A stretch of 64,000 bases of DNA from assembly GCF_029784155.1 (NCBI RefSeq), contig NC_073692.1:370183160-370247159 (forward strand). The letters run 5' to 3'. Under the pieces are notes generated by a model. The model saw only the letters and a list, made by a program, of their open reading frames with translations, had not been told where the DNA came from and did not search any database. Positions 44,809-57,335 of this stretch are shown here, piece after piece. The translations under genes and the position numbers were made by a program. Origin of the DNA: Uranotaenia lowii (lineage: Eukaryota; Arthropoda; Insecta; Diptera; Culicidae). Position 1 is the first letter of the stretch, and the number at the start of each line of letters is the position of its first letter.

Positions 44809-47570
44809 AGTTACACCAGATAAATGTTTAAAAGAGGACTGTAAAGTTGACGTATTTTGGCACATTTTTGCATTTTTAGATTGTCAAAATACGAAATAAA
44901 GAATTTTTGGTGAATTTTCAACGGAAGCTGAAATTTCTCAGACTTTCTTGCACCTAAATAAATTCAACTTTGCACTGAACTTTGAGTATATTACGCAAGA
45001 TTTCCGCGTAAATATTTCATATTTTTGTGGTAGTAATTTTGTCACTTTTTGTACATTTTGAAAATTTTGCCAAGCAAAAACATTTTCAAGATCTGCGGCC
45101 TTCAAGTTTTTTAACAAAACGTGTTGTAGTTTCGCATGCTGTGATGCAAAAATAGCAATATTTCTATAATTCTATCACATACGGCTGAAATAGAAACAGT
45201 GCTGTAAAAAAATACAACGCCCAAAGATCTTGGAAATATTTTTGCATGGTAAAATTTTCAAAATGTCAAAATTTCTACCACTTTTTCCCAACATCAGTGA
45301 GCTTGCTCTTAGGAATTCCTGTTAAAATCGATCAACTAAAATATTGTGCTAAGTTGTTGCTTGTTTTCGAAAACACAAGTCGTTCTCTATTGAGTTCAAA
45401 CTTTTGTGAGAAAATCATTTTGTTGTTCCTTCCTGTTGTTCCGCTAAACTTTGGGTCAAGAATCCAACAAAACATAAGGATAATCGAAGGGAGGCTCACG
45501 TGTCCCTTCAACTTGACATAATCATCGTCAAATGGTCGAGACACATGTAACAATGTATCAGAACAACACAAAAACGCATCAACTTAAACTTTTCTGCCCG
45601 TCTGTCCCTGCTTGCCTGTGGCTGGCCAGCAAATGTTATGTGTGATGGCTAGACAAATTCACCAGATTTAAAACACCCCTATTGAGTCTATCGTCTTGTG
45701 TGTAGAATGTCGGATAACAGAAGTCGTTCCCTTCCTAAGCATTAAACACCCTTCTTTCCCGCATTCCCAAGTATTTAATTTTACAAGAGGGGGAAAAGCA
45801 TTTCAATGGAGAACGATAAAGACATTTGTTGCTTGACGCATGTTTGCTTATTTAGGGGTTAGGTTCTTCTTCTTCTTCTTGTTTTCATCAGCAAGGGGTA
45901 ACCTGCGTGTTTAGCATAAGTGCTGTATAATGTGCAAATGTAAGCTCGTTGAGGGTTGTATTAATGACTACTTAAGGAACGTTAAGATGAAAATATTAAT
46001 AAACTTTTTAGAAATTGACCTAACAGGATTGAGTTGGGACGTTTTTAGAATTTAAAACAAGATTAATTTTTCTTACTCAAAGTTCAGTTTAGCCCAGAAT
46101 TCAGAAAGCAATCTGGAATCTGTATTTCTATACGAAGTAGATCTTTGGTTTGCATATATGCAGGCGTTATACAGACATCAAACGCCTTTGCATAGGCAAC
46201 CAAAAGAAAAATTTATGACTTTAACCTTGCTTGATTTGAAATTAAAATGGACCACAATAAATATGTTAGGTTTAAAACTAAATCAACAAAATTTCAAAGA
46301 ATGGATTGAGTGCTGAGAATCGAAACTCTAAATTGCTATTTTAAGATCCAAAATCCTTCACAGAAAATTTCCCATGGGAAAATTTTCCAACAAAAAAGGC
46401 GACTAAAAGTCTTCTTTTATAACCCAATTCAAACTTCAGCCGATAATTACTGAAAAGCGTTAACTAATTGACTTTACAATCGCAATTATGCAAACATGTC
46501 ACCAATTCGGCTGCTGCATATCGTTGTTGCACACAAAAACATGCATTCAAACAAACTTTTCGCGCATTTCCGAATGACATTGACAGACAACACACGATGG
46601 AAAAGAAACAAAGCCCGGGCCAGAAAAGGTGGCATCCATTATGGCTCCATATTGTCACCGGCAAAATATGCAACTGTCAAAGGCTTATTCGTACTCGTAG
46701 ATACGTTTGGAAAAATTAGTTCCATTTTTGAGGGATGATTTTTTTTGTTTTTACTGCAACCATTCAAAAATCACACTGGCACACTAAGCTTATCACATTG
46801 GGCTGAGCTTGTGTGGGAACTTTCATTGATGAGCCCCTCGGCAAACATCGGTGAATCGAACAATCCGGCCAAAGCTGCCCATTGTTCTTCGCGGCACCAG
46901 CCAATTCTGCAACGGAACATAACCTTCGTCGCAATTTTGGAAATGAATGGCGCACCGGAAATGCAATTTGTGGATCAAGCTCGAGAGTCTCCGCGAGTTC
47001 GGAACAGGGGTTCTCAATTTTTAAAATTAAGAATTTTGAATTCTTAAATCTAAAACTTTTTGACATTTCATTCGTACATAAAACTGTATAAAAATAATTA
47101 CTTTTGTATATGTTTTTCGTTTTTATGGATTTTGGTTTCATGATTTGAAAATCGGTCTTGAGAGTCACTGCTCCACATATGGTGGCACAAATGATAAACT
47201 GCAAACCAAATGCGGGAGAAACAAAAGAAAAAAATCCCAATTGTTGAAGCCGCCCCCGGAAAAAGGAATGCATTTGGAAAATCGATCTCCCGACAACATC
47301 TCAGTGTAGTATCGTTCAACTGCGGCTACACCGAAACAAAAACTTCCCTAAATTTCAACAAGCAACAATGCACCGATAAACGGATCAAATTTGGCGGCAC
47401 CTTTTGTTTGGTGCATCTGTTGTTTGTGTTTATGCGTGACGTTTTATGTATAGTGAACGATTGCAAGAATGACAACTCACGCTTTTGTCGGATGAAAAAC
47501 ATGATTAGCTCTGAATTGGTTACACTTTTTGGTTTTGATTTTTTTTCACAATTTCTATGGTGTTGAATTT
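44809..47570. other. Unassigned sequence
   Basis: About 2.8 kb without a supported gene. 46460-47050 is less AT-rich and holds overlapping open frames on both strands (for example 46764-47273 minus) but without domains or credible starts. It could be a promoter or exon region of an unidentified gene. Small poly(CTT) run at 45868-45880. Confidence 0.35.
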
Positions 47571-47583
47571 ATCAGCTTATTAT

Positions 47584-47635
47584 GAAAAGGGATGAATCAT
47601 CCGCGAGGATGAAAACCCTGAAAAAAAAAACAAAC
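47584..47635 (-). repeat. LINE 3'-end stem-loop remnant
   Basis: Read on the minus strand: a T-run, then CAGGGTTTTCATCCTCGCGG and ATGATTCATCCC, followed by CATAATAAG. The arms TCATCC/GGATGA and the T-run match the 3' end of the decayed LINE at 5288-5345. Only the terminal part is visible; the LINE body is absent, since the satellite array starts about 80 bp away on that side. Confidence 0.55.
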
Positions 47636-47769
47636 AAAAGCTTATTTTGAAAATTAATTAACTAGCAATTCAGTATAGGATTAAAATATTGAGCTTTTAA
47701 ACTCCAAAAATAAGTGTCATTTTTGCAAATTTTCTCCAAAATTTTCAAATTTGTCTATTTTGACACTTC

Positions 47770-50700
47770 TGGCAATTTTGACAAATTGAAAATTTTAGCA
47801 GTTTTAACAATTTCGACAATTATGACAATTTTGACAATTTTGACAATTTTGACAATTTTGACAATTTTAACAATTTTTGACAATTTTGATAATTTTGACA
47901 ATTTTGAAAATTTTGACAATTTTGAAAATTTTGACAATTTTGACAATTTTGACAATTTTGACAATTTTGACAATTTTGACAATTTTGACAATTTTGACAA
48001 ATTTGACAATTTCGACAATTTTGACAATTTTGGCAATTTTGACAATTTTGACAATTTTGACAATCTTGAAAATTTTAAAAATTTTGAAAATTTTGAAAAT
48101 TTTGAAAATTTTGAAAATTTTGATAATTTTGACAATTTTGACAATTTTGACAATTTTGACAATTTTGACAATTTCGACAATTTTGACAATTTTGACAATT
48201 TTGACAATTTTGACAATTTTGACAATTTTGACAATTTGGCAATTTTGACAATTTTGACAATTTTGACAATTTTGACAATTTTGACAATTTTGACAATTTT
48301 GACAATTTTGACAATTTTGACAATTTTGACAATTTTGACAATTTTGACAATTTTGACAATTTTGACAATTTTGACAATTTTGACAATTTTGACAATTTTG
48401 ACAATTTTGACAATTTTGACAATTTTGACAATTTTGACAATTTTGACAATTTTGACAATTTTGACAATTTTGACAATTTTGACAATTTTGACAATTTTGA
48501 CAATTTTGACAATTTTGACAATTTTGACAATTTTGACAATTTTGACAATTTTGACAATTTTGACAATTTTGACAATTTTGACAATTTTGACAATTATGAC
48601 AATTTTGACAATTTTGACAATTTTGACAATTTTGACAATTTTGACAATTTTGACAATTTTGACAATTTTGACAATTTTGACAATTTTGACAATTTTGACA
48701 ATTTTGACAATTTTGACAATTTTGACAATTTTGACAATTTTGACAATTTTGACAATTTTGACAATTTTGACAATTTTGACAATTTTGACAATTTTGACAA
48801 TTTTGACAATTTTGACAATTTTGACAATTTTGACAATTTTGACAATTTTGACAATTTTGACAATTTTGACAATTTTGACAATTTTGACAATTTTGACAAT
48901 TTTGACAATTTTGACAGTTTTGACAATTTTGACAGTTTTGACAATTTTGACAATTTTGACAATTTTGACAATTTTGACAATTTTCACAATTTTGACAATT
49001 TTGACAATTTTGACCATTTTGTCAATTTTGACAATTTTGACAATTTTGACAATTTTGACAATTTTGACAATTTTAACAATTTTGACAATTTTGACAATTT
49101 TGACAATTTTGACAATTTTGACAATTTTATCAATTTTGATTGTTTGACAATTTTGACAATATTGACAATTTTGTTAATTTTGTCAATTTTGTCAATTTTG
49201 TCAATTTTGTCAATTTTGTCAATTTTGTCAATTTTGTCAATTATGTTAATTTTGTGAATTTTGTCAATTTTGTCAATTTTGTCAATTTTGTCAATTTTGT
49301 CAATTTTGTCAATTTTGTCAATTTTGTCAATTTTGTCAATTTTGTCAATTTTGTCAATTTTGTCAATTTTGTCAGTTTTGTCAATTTTTTCAATTTTGTC
49401 AATTTTGACAATTTTGACAATTTTGACAATTTTGACAATTTTGACAATTTTGTCAATTTTGTCAATTTTGACAATTTTGACAATTTTGACAATTTTGACA
49501 ATTTTGACAATTTTGTCAATTTTGTCAATTTGTCAATTTTGACAATTTTGACAATTTTGACAATTTTGACAATTTTGACAATTTTGACAATTTTGACAAT
49601 TTTGACAATTTTGACAATTTTGACAATTTTGACAATTTTGACAATTTCGACAATTTTGACAATTTTGACAATTTTGACAATTTTGACAATTTTGACAATT
49701 TTGACAATTTTGATAATTTTGACAATTTTGACAATTTTGACAATTTTGACAATTTTGACAATTTTGACAATTTTGACAATTTTGACAATTTTGACAATTT
49801 TGACAATTTTGACAGTTTTGACAATTATGACAATTTTGACAATTTTGACAATTTTGACAGTTTTGACAATTTTGACAATTTTGACAATTTTGATAATTTT
49901 GACAATTTTAACAATTTTGACAATTTTGACAATTTTGACAATTTTGACAATTTTGACAATTTTGACAATTTTGACAATTTTGACAATTTTGACAATTTTG
50001 ACAATTTTGACAATTTTGACAATTTTGACAATTTTGACAATTTTGACAATTTTGACAATTTTGACAATTTTGACAATTTTGACAATTTTGACAATTTTGA
50101 CAATTTTGACAATTTTGACAATTTTGACAATTTTGACAATTTTGACAATTTTGACAATTTTGACAATTTTGACAATTTTGACAATTTTGACAATTTTGAC
50201 AATTTTGACAATTTTGACAATTTTGACAATTATGACAATTTTGACAATTTTGACAATTTTGACAATTTTGACAATTTTGACAATTTTGACAATTTTGACA
50301 ATTTTGATAATTTTGACAATTTTGACAATTTTGACAATTTTGACAATTTTGACAATTTTGACAATTTTGACAATTTTGACAATTTTGACAATTTTGACAA
50401 TTTTGACAATTTTGACAATTTTGACAATTTTGACAATTTTGACAATTTTGACAATTTTGACAATTTTGACAATTTTGACAATTTTGACAATTTTGACAAT
50501 TTTGACAATTTTGACAGTTTTGACAGTTTTGACAATTTTGATAATTTTGACAATTTTGACAATTTTGACAATTTTGATAATTTTGACAATTTTGACAATT
50601 TTGACAATTTTGACAATTTTGACAATTTTGACAATTTTGACAATTTTGACAATTTTGACAATTTTGACAATTTTGACAATTTTGACAATTTTAACAATTT

Positions 50701-52655
50701 TAACAATTTTGACAATTTTGACAATTTTGACAATTTTGACAATTTTGACAATTTTGACAATTTTGACAATTTTGACAATTTTGACAATTTTGACAATTTT
50801 GACAATTTTGACAATTTTGACAATTTTGACAATTTTGACAATTTTGACAATTTTGACAATTTTGACAATTTTGACAATTTTGACAATTTTGACAATTTTG
50901 ACAATTTTGACAATTTTGACAATTTTGACAATTTTGACAATTTTGACAATTTTGACAATTTTGACAATTTTGACAATTTTGACAATTTTGACAATTTTGA
51001 CAATTTTGACAATTTTGACAATTTTGACAATTTTGACAATTTTGACAATTTTGACAATTTTGACAATTTTTACAATTTTGACAATTTTGACAATTTTTAC
51101 AATTTTAACAATTATGACAATTTTGACAATTTTGACAATTTTGACAATTTTGACAATTTTGACAATTTTGACAATTTTGACAATTTTGACAATTTTGACA
51201 ATTTTGACAATTTTGACAATTTTGACAATTTTGACAATTTTGACAATTTTGACAATTTTGACAACTTTGACAATTTTGACAATTTTGACAATTTTGACAA
51301 TTTTGACAATTTTAAAAATTATGACAATTTTGACAATTTTAAAAATTATGAAAATTTTGACAATTTTGATAATTTTGAAAAATTTGACAAATTGACAATT
51401 TTGACAATTTTGACAATTTTACAATTTTGACAATTTTGACAATTTTGACAATTTTGACAATTTTGACAATTTTGACAATTTTGACAATTTTGACAATTTT
51501 GACAATTTTGACAATTTTGACAATTTACAATTTTGACAATTTTGACAATTTTGACAATTTTGACAATTTTGACAATTTTGACAATTTTGACAATTTTGAC
51601 AATTTTGACAATTTTGAAAATTTTGACAATTTTGACAATTTTGACAATTTTGACAATTTTGACAATTTTGACAATTTTGACAATTTTGACAATTTTGACA
51701 ATTTTGACAATTTTGACAATTTTGACAATTTTGACAATTTTGACAATTTTGACAATTTTGACAATTTTGACAATTTTGACAATTTTGACAATTTTGAAAA
51801 TATGACAATTTTGACAATTTTGACAATTTTGACAATTTTGACAATTTTGACAATTTTGACAATTTTGACAATTTTGACAATTTTGACAATTTTGACAATT
51901 TTGACAATTTTGACAATTTTGACAATTTTGACAATTTTGACAATTTTGACAATTTTGACAATTTTGACAATTTTGACAATTTTGACAATTTTGACAATTT
52001 TGACAATTTTGACAATTTTGACAATTTTGACAATTTTGACAATTTTGACAATTTTGACAATTTTGACAATTTTGACAATCTTGACAATTTTGACAATTTT
52101 GACAATTTTAACAATTTTGACAATTTTGACAATTTTGACAATTTTGACAATTTTGACAATTTTGACAATTTTGACAATTTTGACAATTTTATAAATTTTG
52201 ATTGTTTTGACAATTCATACAATATTGACAATTTTGTTAATTTTGTTAATTTTGTCAATTTTGTCAATTATGTTAATTTTGTCAATTTTGTCAATTTTGT
52301 CAATTTTGTCAATTTTGTCAATTTTGTCAATTTTGTCAATTTTGTCAATTTTGTCAATTTTGTCAATTTTGTCAATTTTGTCAATTTTGTCAATTTTGTC
52401 AATTTTGTCAATTTTGTCAATTTTGTCAATTTTGTCAATTTTGTCAATTTTGTCAATTTTGTCAATTTTGTCAATTTTGTCAATTTTGTCAATTTTGTCA
52501 ATTTTGTCAATTTTGTCAATTTTGTCAATTTTGTCAATTTTGTCAATTTTGTCAATTTTGTCAATTTTGTCAATTTTGTCAATTTTGTCAATTTTGTCAA
52601 TTTTGTCAATTTTGTCAATTTTGTCAATTTTGTCAATTTTGAGAATTTTGACCAT
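47770..52655. repeat. Second large 9-bp satellite array (AATTTTGAC)n with AATTTTGTC blocks
   Basis: About 4.9 kb, roughly 540 units. The dominant unit is AATTTTGAC. Two blocks use the one-base variant AATTTTGTC: about 49160-49530 (mixed) and 52230-52640 (nearly pure). A patch of AATTTTGAA occurs at 48064-48120. Both blocks of the variant are introduced by the same irregular junction (GATTGTTTGACAA ... CAATATTGACAATTTTGTTAA) about 3.06 kb apart. Open frames such as ILTILT, KIVKIV, SKLSKL, KIDKID and NFDNFD are artefacts of the stop-free 9-bp unit. Confidence 0.98.
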
Positions 52656-53026
52656 TTTTAGATATTGAAATTCGCACAAACATCACATAGAACATCATTG
52701 TGATGCTTACGAGAAAGGATGCTAAATGAAACGCCTAAATGTATACTATCGTTTTTGTAAAGATTGTTAATATGCTTATGCGTAGAGTAGAGTAGACAAT
52801 TTTTTTCGCTAATGCTTCGGAATCGAATGGGTTTTTGTGACAGAAACAAACGAGTAGTCAGTAAAATTCTCCCGGGTGTAAGGCCGGCGATTGATCCATA
52901 CCCTAAAGGATGTAAACTATAACCGGAGAGAGAACGTGTCATCCACGTTTTTGTAGGAACGACGATGAATAGCAGAGGACTCCTCGCTAGTTCGCTTTTA
53001 TCTTTGGGGCCACAAAAGCAACTTCC
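52656..53026. other. Unique sequence between satellite and LTR element
   Basis: 370 bp of ordinary complexity, no gene identified. It is the left flank of the LTR retrotransposon insertion. Confidence 0.5.
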
Positions 53027-53030
53027 CCGG

Positions 53031-53411
53031 TGTACTAACTGTGACGGGATGTCATCGAAGTATAGACTACACCGTGGTTACGATACGATTGATTGTCTTT
53101 ATTGAATCTAGTCTAATTGATACTTATTGCTAAAGCATGCTTACAGAGAGAGAAAATGAAAATGAGAGAATCGGAGGTGCCCGGTAGTATGTGGGAATTT
53201 GTTGCAGTTGACAAAGTGTCGATAATTGCGGATAATGTGTAATTGGAGAAAGGTTCAAATTTAGCCTGGGAACTATGCATCGTTGACGGTTGCGGCATAG
53301 GCTGTTGAACTTGAGCGTTCTTGCCCATGTTGCGAGACTTTGGCGATGAGAAATATTGTTGCTGTGCCACATCGGTTGACCGTATGCAGCTAAGATAATT
53401 AATGCACTACA
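53031..53411 (-). repeat. 3' LTR (minus-strand element)
   Basis: 381 bp, same sequence as the 5' LTR. On the minus strand an AATAAA lies at 53103-53098, about 68 bp before the LTR end, suitable as the retrotransposon polyadenylation signal. Short open frames within both LTRs are identical and are not genes. Confidence 0.96.
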
Positions 53412-53423
53412 TCTCCCCCTTTT
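53412..53423 (-). promoter_or_regulatory. Polypurine tract
   Basis: AAAAGGGGGAGA lies directly before the 3' LTR on the minus strand and would prime plus-strand DNA synthesis. Confidence 0.9.
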
Positions 53424-53528
53424 AAGGAAAATGATGATCGTAGAGAAATCATTTGGACACTTTTCTCCATTGTACCAAACACCTCCAATTTTTTAGGCTA
53501 TCATATAGATTTTGTTGTTTAGTTTTTA

Positions 53529-56500
53529 TTACACTTTGATAATTCTATTTTTGTGTACCGTTTTTTGTTCGTTTGTTTCACAATTTTTTATTTTTACATT
53601 TGGGTGGTCGATTGCAAGAACCTCGTAAGGTCCGTTATAAACTGCGTCTAATTTTCTATTGTTTTCGGTTTTTAGGAGTATTTTATCTCCTAATTTAATA
53701 TTTATGGGGTTTGCTATTTCTGCTTGTTTAGATATTCTTCTATGCTTTGATTTGATTAATAGTGCTTTTGCTTTATTTGCTACATATTGCAGTTTAAATT
53801 TTAATTCTGTATAATAATTATCATAGTTATAAACTGGATCAATTTTGGAGGGGTTCACTAAACTTCGAGGATAATTTACTAAATTACCAAAAACTAATTC
53901 ATATGGAGTGAATTTATGTACTGTGTTGGGAGTAGTGTTATAACAAAAAGTATAGAATTGAAGCCAAGAATCCCAATCATCAAGTTGCTCGTTAATGAAT
54001 TGTCGAAGATATTCATTAAGGCATCGATGATTGCGTTCGAGGGCACCAATTGTTTGTGGATGATAAGCTGTAGAAAAGTTGTGGTTAATTGACAGTAGTT
54101 GACATATATTTTTGAACAGTTCATTTTTATATTCTGTTCCTAAATCAGTCTTAATTAAAATTGGACATCCGTATATAAGTATAAAGTGCTCAATAAATGC
54201 TTTCGCTAATGTTTGAGCTTGCTTATCAGGTATAGGTATGGCAATAACATACTTTGTGAGGTCACATTGTAATGTTAAAGCATATCTATTGCCTTTTCTG
54301 GTTTTAGTCATAGGACCTATTGTATCAATGGACACAACATTAAATGCTTTAGTGGCTGTAGTGGTTTCAATGAATTTTTCTTCCGTATGTACGGTGTGTT
54401 TGTTTCTTTTACAATCAATGCAGTTCTTAACAAACTGGCTGATAGTGTTTCTCATATTTTTCCAGTAGTATGTTTTTCGTAGTTTATGCCATAATCTTGT
54501 AGTACCAACATGTCCTCCAAGCGGGGATGTATGGTTCTCAAGGATGATTTGATTTATGTCATTTTGTTTTGTAACAGTTATCGCTGGTGTATAGATAATT
54601 ATGACGACTTCGTTGTTTGATTGATTGTAAAGCGATTTAAATGTTTCAGTATTGATTTTCGAAAAAATAATACTGTTTCTTGCAACTGCTAGCTTTTTAA
54701 TATTCAAATAATTGGCCATTTCGTTAATTGTGTCGATAATTTCTTCGAAATCTTTAGTAGATGTGCACATCTTTGCAGAAAATTGCGCTTGAGCGAGATT
54801 CTTTTTCATTTTTTTATCATATATTTTTATTGACACTGCTGTCTGTATTTCGTCAATTTCGGTTATTAATTTGGGAAGATCAAACGCATCAATGTTATTC
54901 ACTGAGTCGTATGCTCTAAGGTGATCAGTCTTTGAGCTACAGGTTTGAGTGACATTGTTGGGTTCACTTCTTGTCATGGACCTCGTCTGTATCGGTAAGA
55001 CCGATATAGTTTTTAGATCATCTGAATCAACAATTACACGTGAAAGTGCGTCGGCGCCAACGTTTAGTTTCCCTTCAACGTGTTCAATGTCGAATTCAAA
55101 TTCTTCTAAGTCAACTCGTATCCTAGCCAATCTTGACGAAGGATTTTTCATTGCGAATAAATATACGAGAGGTCGGTGGTCAGTTTTGACTGTAAACCTC
55201 CTGCCGTATAGATAAGGTCGAAAATGTGTGATTGCCCAGTGGATTGCAATTAGTTCTTGTTCTATGGTGGACTTATTTCGTTCACCTTTAGTAAAGGACT
55301 TACTTGCATATGCCACTGGCAAATAAGTGTCTCCATATGGTTGAGTTAACATAGCACCACATGCTATTTTAGATGCATCGGTACTTAAGATAAAAGGCTT
55401 TTTGAAATCGGGAAATTTCAAAATTTGGGGGGATACTAATTTATTTTTCAAAGTTTGAAATGAATTTTGACAATCCCGGGACCATTCGAACTTTACATTT
55501 TTCCGTAATAAATTATTCAAGGGATGGGCTAATTCTGCAAAATATGGAATAAAACGCCTGTAATAATTACAAAATGCAACGAATCGTCGAACGTCGTCTG
55601 CATTTTTCGGTGTAGGAAAATTACTTATTGCTGAAAATTTTGATTTATCAGGCTTGATTCCTTCATTTGAAATATGGTGACCAAGATAAGTCACGTCCGA
55701 ACAAAAGAAATGACATTTGGTAGGGTTTAGCTTCAAATTTCGTTGACGAAGCTTTTCAAAAACAAGTTCTAAATTTTGTAAATGATGTTTAATTGAACAG
55801 CCGATGACAATAATATCATCGATGTACAAAAATGCACAGTCCGCGGGCAGACCACTCAAAGCTATGGTCATCATCCTCTGAAAACTGTTAGCTGATATGT
55901 TGAGACCAAAAGGAAGTCTCTTGAACTGGTAATGACCTGTTTCGGTGGAGAAGGCTGTAAATTGTTTTGAGGCTTCATCAATTTCGATTTGATGAAATCC
56001 CGACATCAGATCTAGAGTAGAGAAATATTTTGCTCTACCTAACTGATCTAGAATGTCATCAATTCTAGGGAGCGGGAATTTATCTCCTAGAATTTTCTTA
56101 TTCAGTTGTCTGAAATCTACAACCAGACGCCATTTTTTATCGTCTGTCGTAGATTTCTTAGGGACAACAAGTATCGGTGAGTTGTAAGGAGATATTGAAG
56201 GCTGTATAATGTCTCCTTGTAACATTTGATCAACTATAACTTTGATTGCCTCGCGATGAATTTCAGGAAGTCTGTAATTTTTTATGTAAACCGGAGAATT
56301 GTCGGTGAGATTTATTGTCTGTTTATAAAAATTATTATCCTTAAGATAATCAGTTTCCAAGGCAAAAATGTCCTGATATTTCTTGCACAAATTCATCACA
56401 TTAAGTTTTACATCTTGTGAGGTATGTTCCAAATTAAGCTCAGATAATAACTGCTGATGCCTAGAACCATCGCTTGATAATTTATTAAAAGAGTAAATTT

Positions 56501-57335
56501 CATAGTTTTCAATGTCGAATAAGTTGCGAGAAAAATTTCGTTTTACTTTGACCGTTTCGTTTGTGGTGTTCAAAAATTTCAAAAAGGGATTGTTGGAATT
56601 GATTATAGAATTAGAGATGAACACTCCTGGCACTATTTCATTGGATTTTACCAAGAAGGTTTTGTGAGTATCTCCGATATTTATGCGTCTGAACACTTCG
56701 CATCGAGGTGGAAGAAAAATATTGCCGTCCATGTCATCATGAATGGGAATTTCGAAAACTTCTGATTTGCATCTACCTGTTAGCATCCAAGTGTCATAAT
56801 TAATTGAACAGAAATAATTGCATAAAAAATCTCTACCGAGTATTCCATCGGTGGGGATCGGTAATTGACCATCAACTAATTGAAATTTATGTTGCAGTTT
56901 TCTTTGATTTGGTAGTAAGATATTTGTTGTAGCAGTACCTAAAGTAGGCACTGAATGATCGTTAATTCCAGAAATGTAGCATTGGTCATTAGTATTAACA
57001 AAAGTTGTGGGGAATATTTTGTTGGTCTTGAAAATAGATATTTCTGCTCCAGAATCCACCAGCAAGGTGCATACTGTTTCTAGAAAATCTAATTTCAGGA
57101 CTACAAAATTACTACATGATGGGTTAATGGAGAAAAAATGTTTCACTGGCGATGTAGTATTTGTGATAACTGCTGGGGAGGGATTTGTTGCTCCGTTTGC
57201 TGGATGTTTGCTATTCCCCCGCTTTGTGGTTGAAGTTGGGGGAGCTGCGAGTTTCCCTGGCTGTTGTAAAATATCTGGCGGCCAGGTGGTCCTTGGTAAC
57301 GTGGGTAGGATTGATGATTGATCCCACCGCGCCAA
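53529..57335 (-). CDS. pol: Pol polyprotein: protease, reverse transcriptase, RNase H, integrase
   Basis: 1,268 codons, open throughout. It is in the -1 frame relative to gag and overlaps it (57143-57335), so a -1 ribosomal frameshift probably makes Gag-Pol; the first visible Met need not be used. Protease: LLVDSGAEIS (catalytic Asp about residue 94). RT: FSTLDLMSGFHQIEID and the YIDDI box (about 505). RNase H: STDASKIACGA (about 650) with the SKSFTKGERNKSTIEQEL segment. Integrase: an HHCC finger (GGHVGTTRLWHKLR ... FVKNCIDCK), then the catalytic D (VSIDTIGP), D (KTDLGTEY) and E (GALERNH) with 35 residues between the last two. A chromodomain is not apparent; the C-terminus is short (NEQKTVHKNRIIKV). 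All catalytic residues are present. Confidence 0.97.
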   Translation of the reverse strand: MARWDQSSILPTLPRTTWPPDILQQPGKLAAPPTSTTKRGNSKHPANGATNPSPAVITNTTSPVKHFFSINPSCSNFVVLKLDFLETVCTLLVDSGAEISIFKTNKIFPTTFVNTNDQCYISGINDHSVPTLGTATTNILLPNQRKLQHKFQLVDGQLPIPTDGILGRDFLCNYFCSINYDTWMLTGRCKSEVFEIPIHDDMDGNIFLPPRCEVFRRINIGDTHKTFLVKSNEIVPGVFISNSIINSNNPFLKFLNTTNETVKVKRNFSRNLFDIENYEIYSFNKLSSDGSRHQQLLSELNLEHTSQDVKLNVMNLCKKYQDIFALETDYLKDNNFYKQTINLTDNSPVYIKNYRLPEIHREAIKVIVDQMLQGDIIQPSISPYNSPILVVPKKSTTDDKKWRLVVDFRQLNKKILGDKFPLPRIDDILDQLGRAKYFSTLDLMSGFHQIEIDEASKQFTAFSTETGHYQFKRLPFGLNISANSFQRMMTIALSGLPADCAFLYIDDIIVIGCSIKHHLQNLELVFEKLRQRNLKLNPTKCHFFCSDVTYLGHHISNEGIKPDKSKFSAISNFPTPKNADDVRRFVAFCNYYRRFIPYFAELAHPLNNLLRKNVKFEWSRDCQNSFQTLKNKLVSPQILKFPDFKKPFILSTDASKIACGAMLTQPYGDTYLPVAYASKSFTKGERNKSTIEQELIAIHWAITHFRPYLYGRRFTVKTDHRPLVYLFAMKNPSSRLARIRVDLEEFEFDIEHVEGKLNVGADALSRVIVDSDDLKTISVLPIQTRSMTRSEPNNVTQTCSSKTDHLRAYDSVNNIDAFDLPKLITEIDEIQTAVSIKIYDKKMKKNLAQAQFSAKMCTSTKDFEEIIDTINEMANYLNIKKLAVARNSIIFSKINTETFKSLYNQSNNEVVIIIYTPAITVTKQNDINQIILENHTSPLGGHVGTTRLWHKLRKTYYWKNMRNTISQFVKNCIDCKRNKHTVHTEEKFIETTTATKAFNVVSIDTIGPMTKTRKGNRYALTLQCDLTKYVIAIPIPDKQAQTLAKAFIEHFILIYGCPILIKTDLGTEYKNELFKNICQLLSINHNFSTAYHPQTIGALERNHRCLNEYLRQFINEQLDDWDSWLQFYTFCYNTTPNTVHKFTPYELVFGNLVNYPRSLVNPSKIDPVYNYDNYYTELKFKLQYVANKAKALLIKSKHRRISKQAEIANPINIKLGDKILLKTENNRKLDAVYNGPYEVLAIDHPNVKIKNCETNEQKTVHKNRIIKV

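Noticed and set aside
46764..47273. 169-codon minus-strand frame and overlapping plus-strand frames
   Set aside because: No domain, start context or splice sites; frames on both strands overlap, typical of chance in a GC-richer patch.
47714..51395. Long ILTILT, KIVKIV and SKLSKL open frames
   Set aside because: Same artefact from the AATTTTGAC satellite.
49160..52640. AATTTTGTC blocks as inverted copies of AATTTTGAC
   Set aside because: The reverse complement of AATTTTGAC is GTCAAAATT, which is not AATTTTGTC in any rotation; the blocks are a one-base variant in the same orientation.
53113..53370. Identical 85-codon frames in both LTRs
   Set aside because: They are duplicated because the LTRs are; no coding features.
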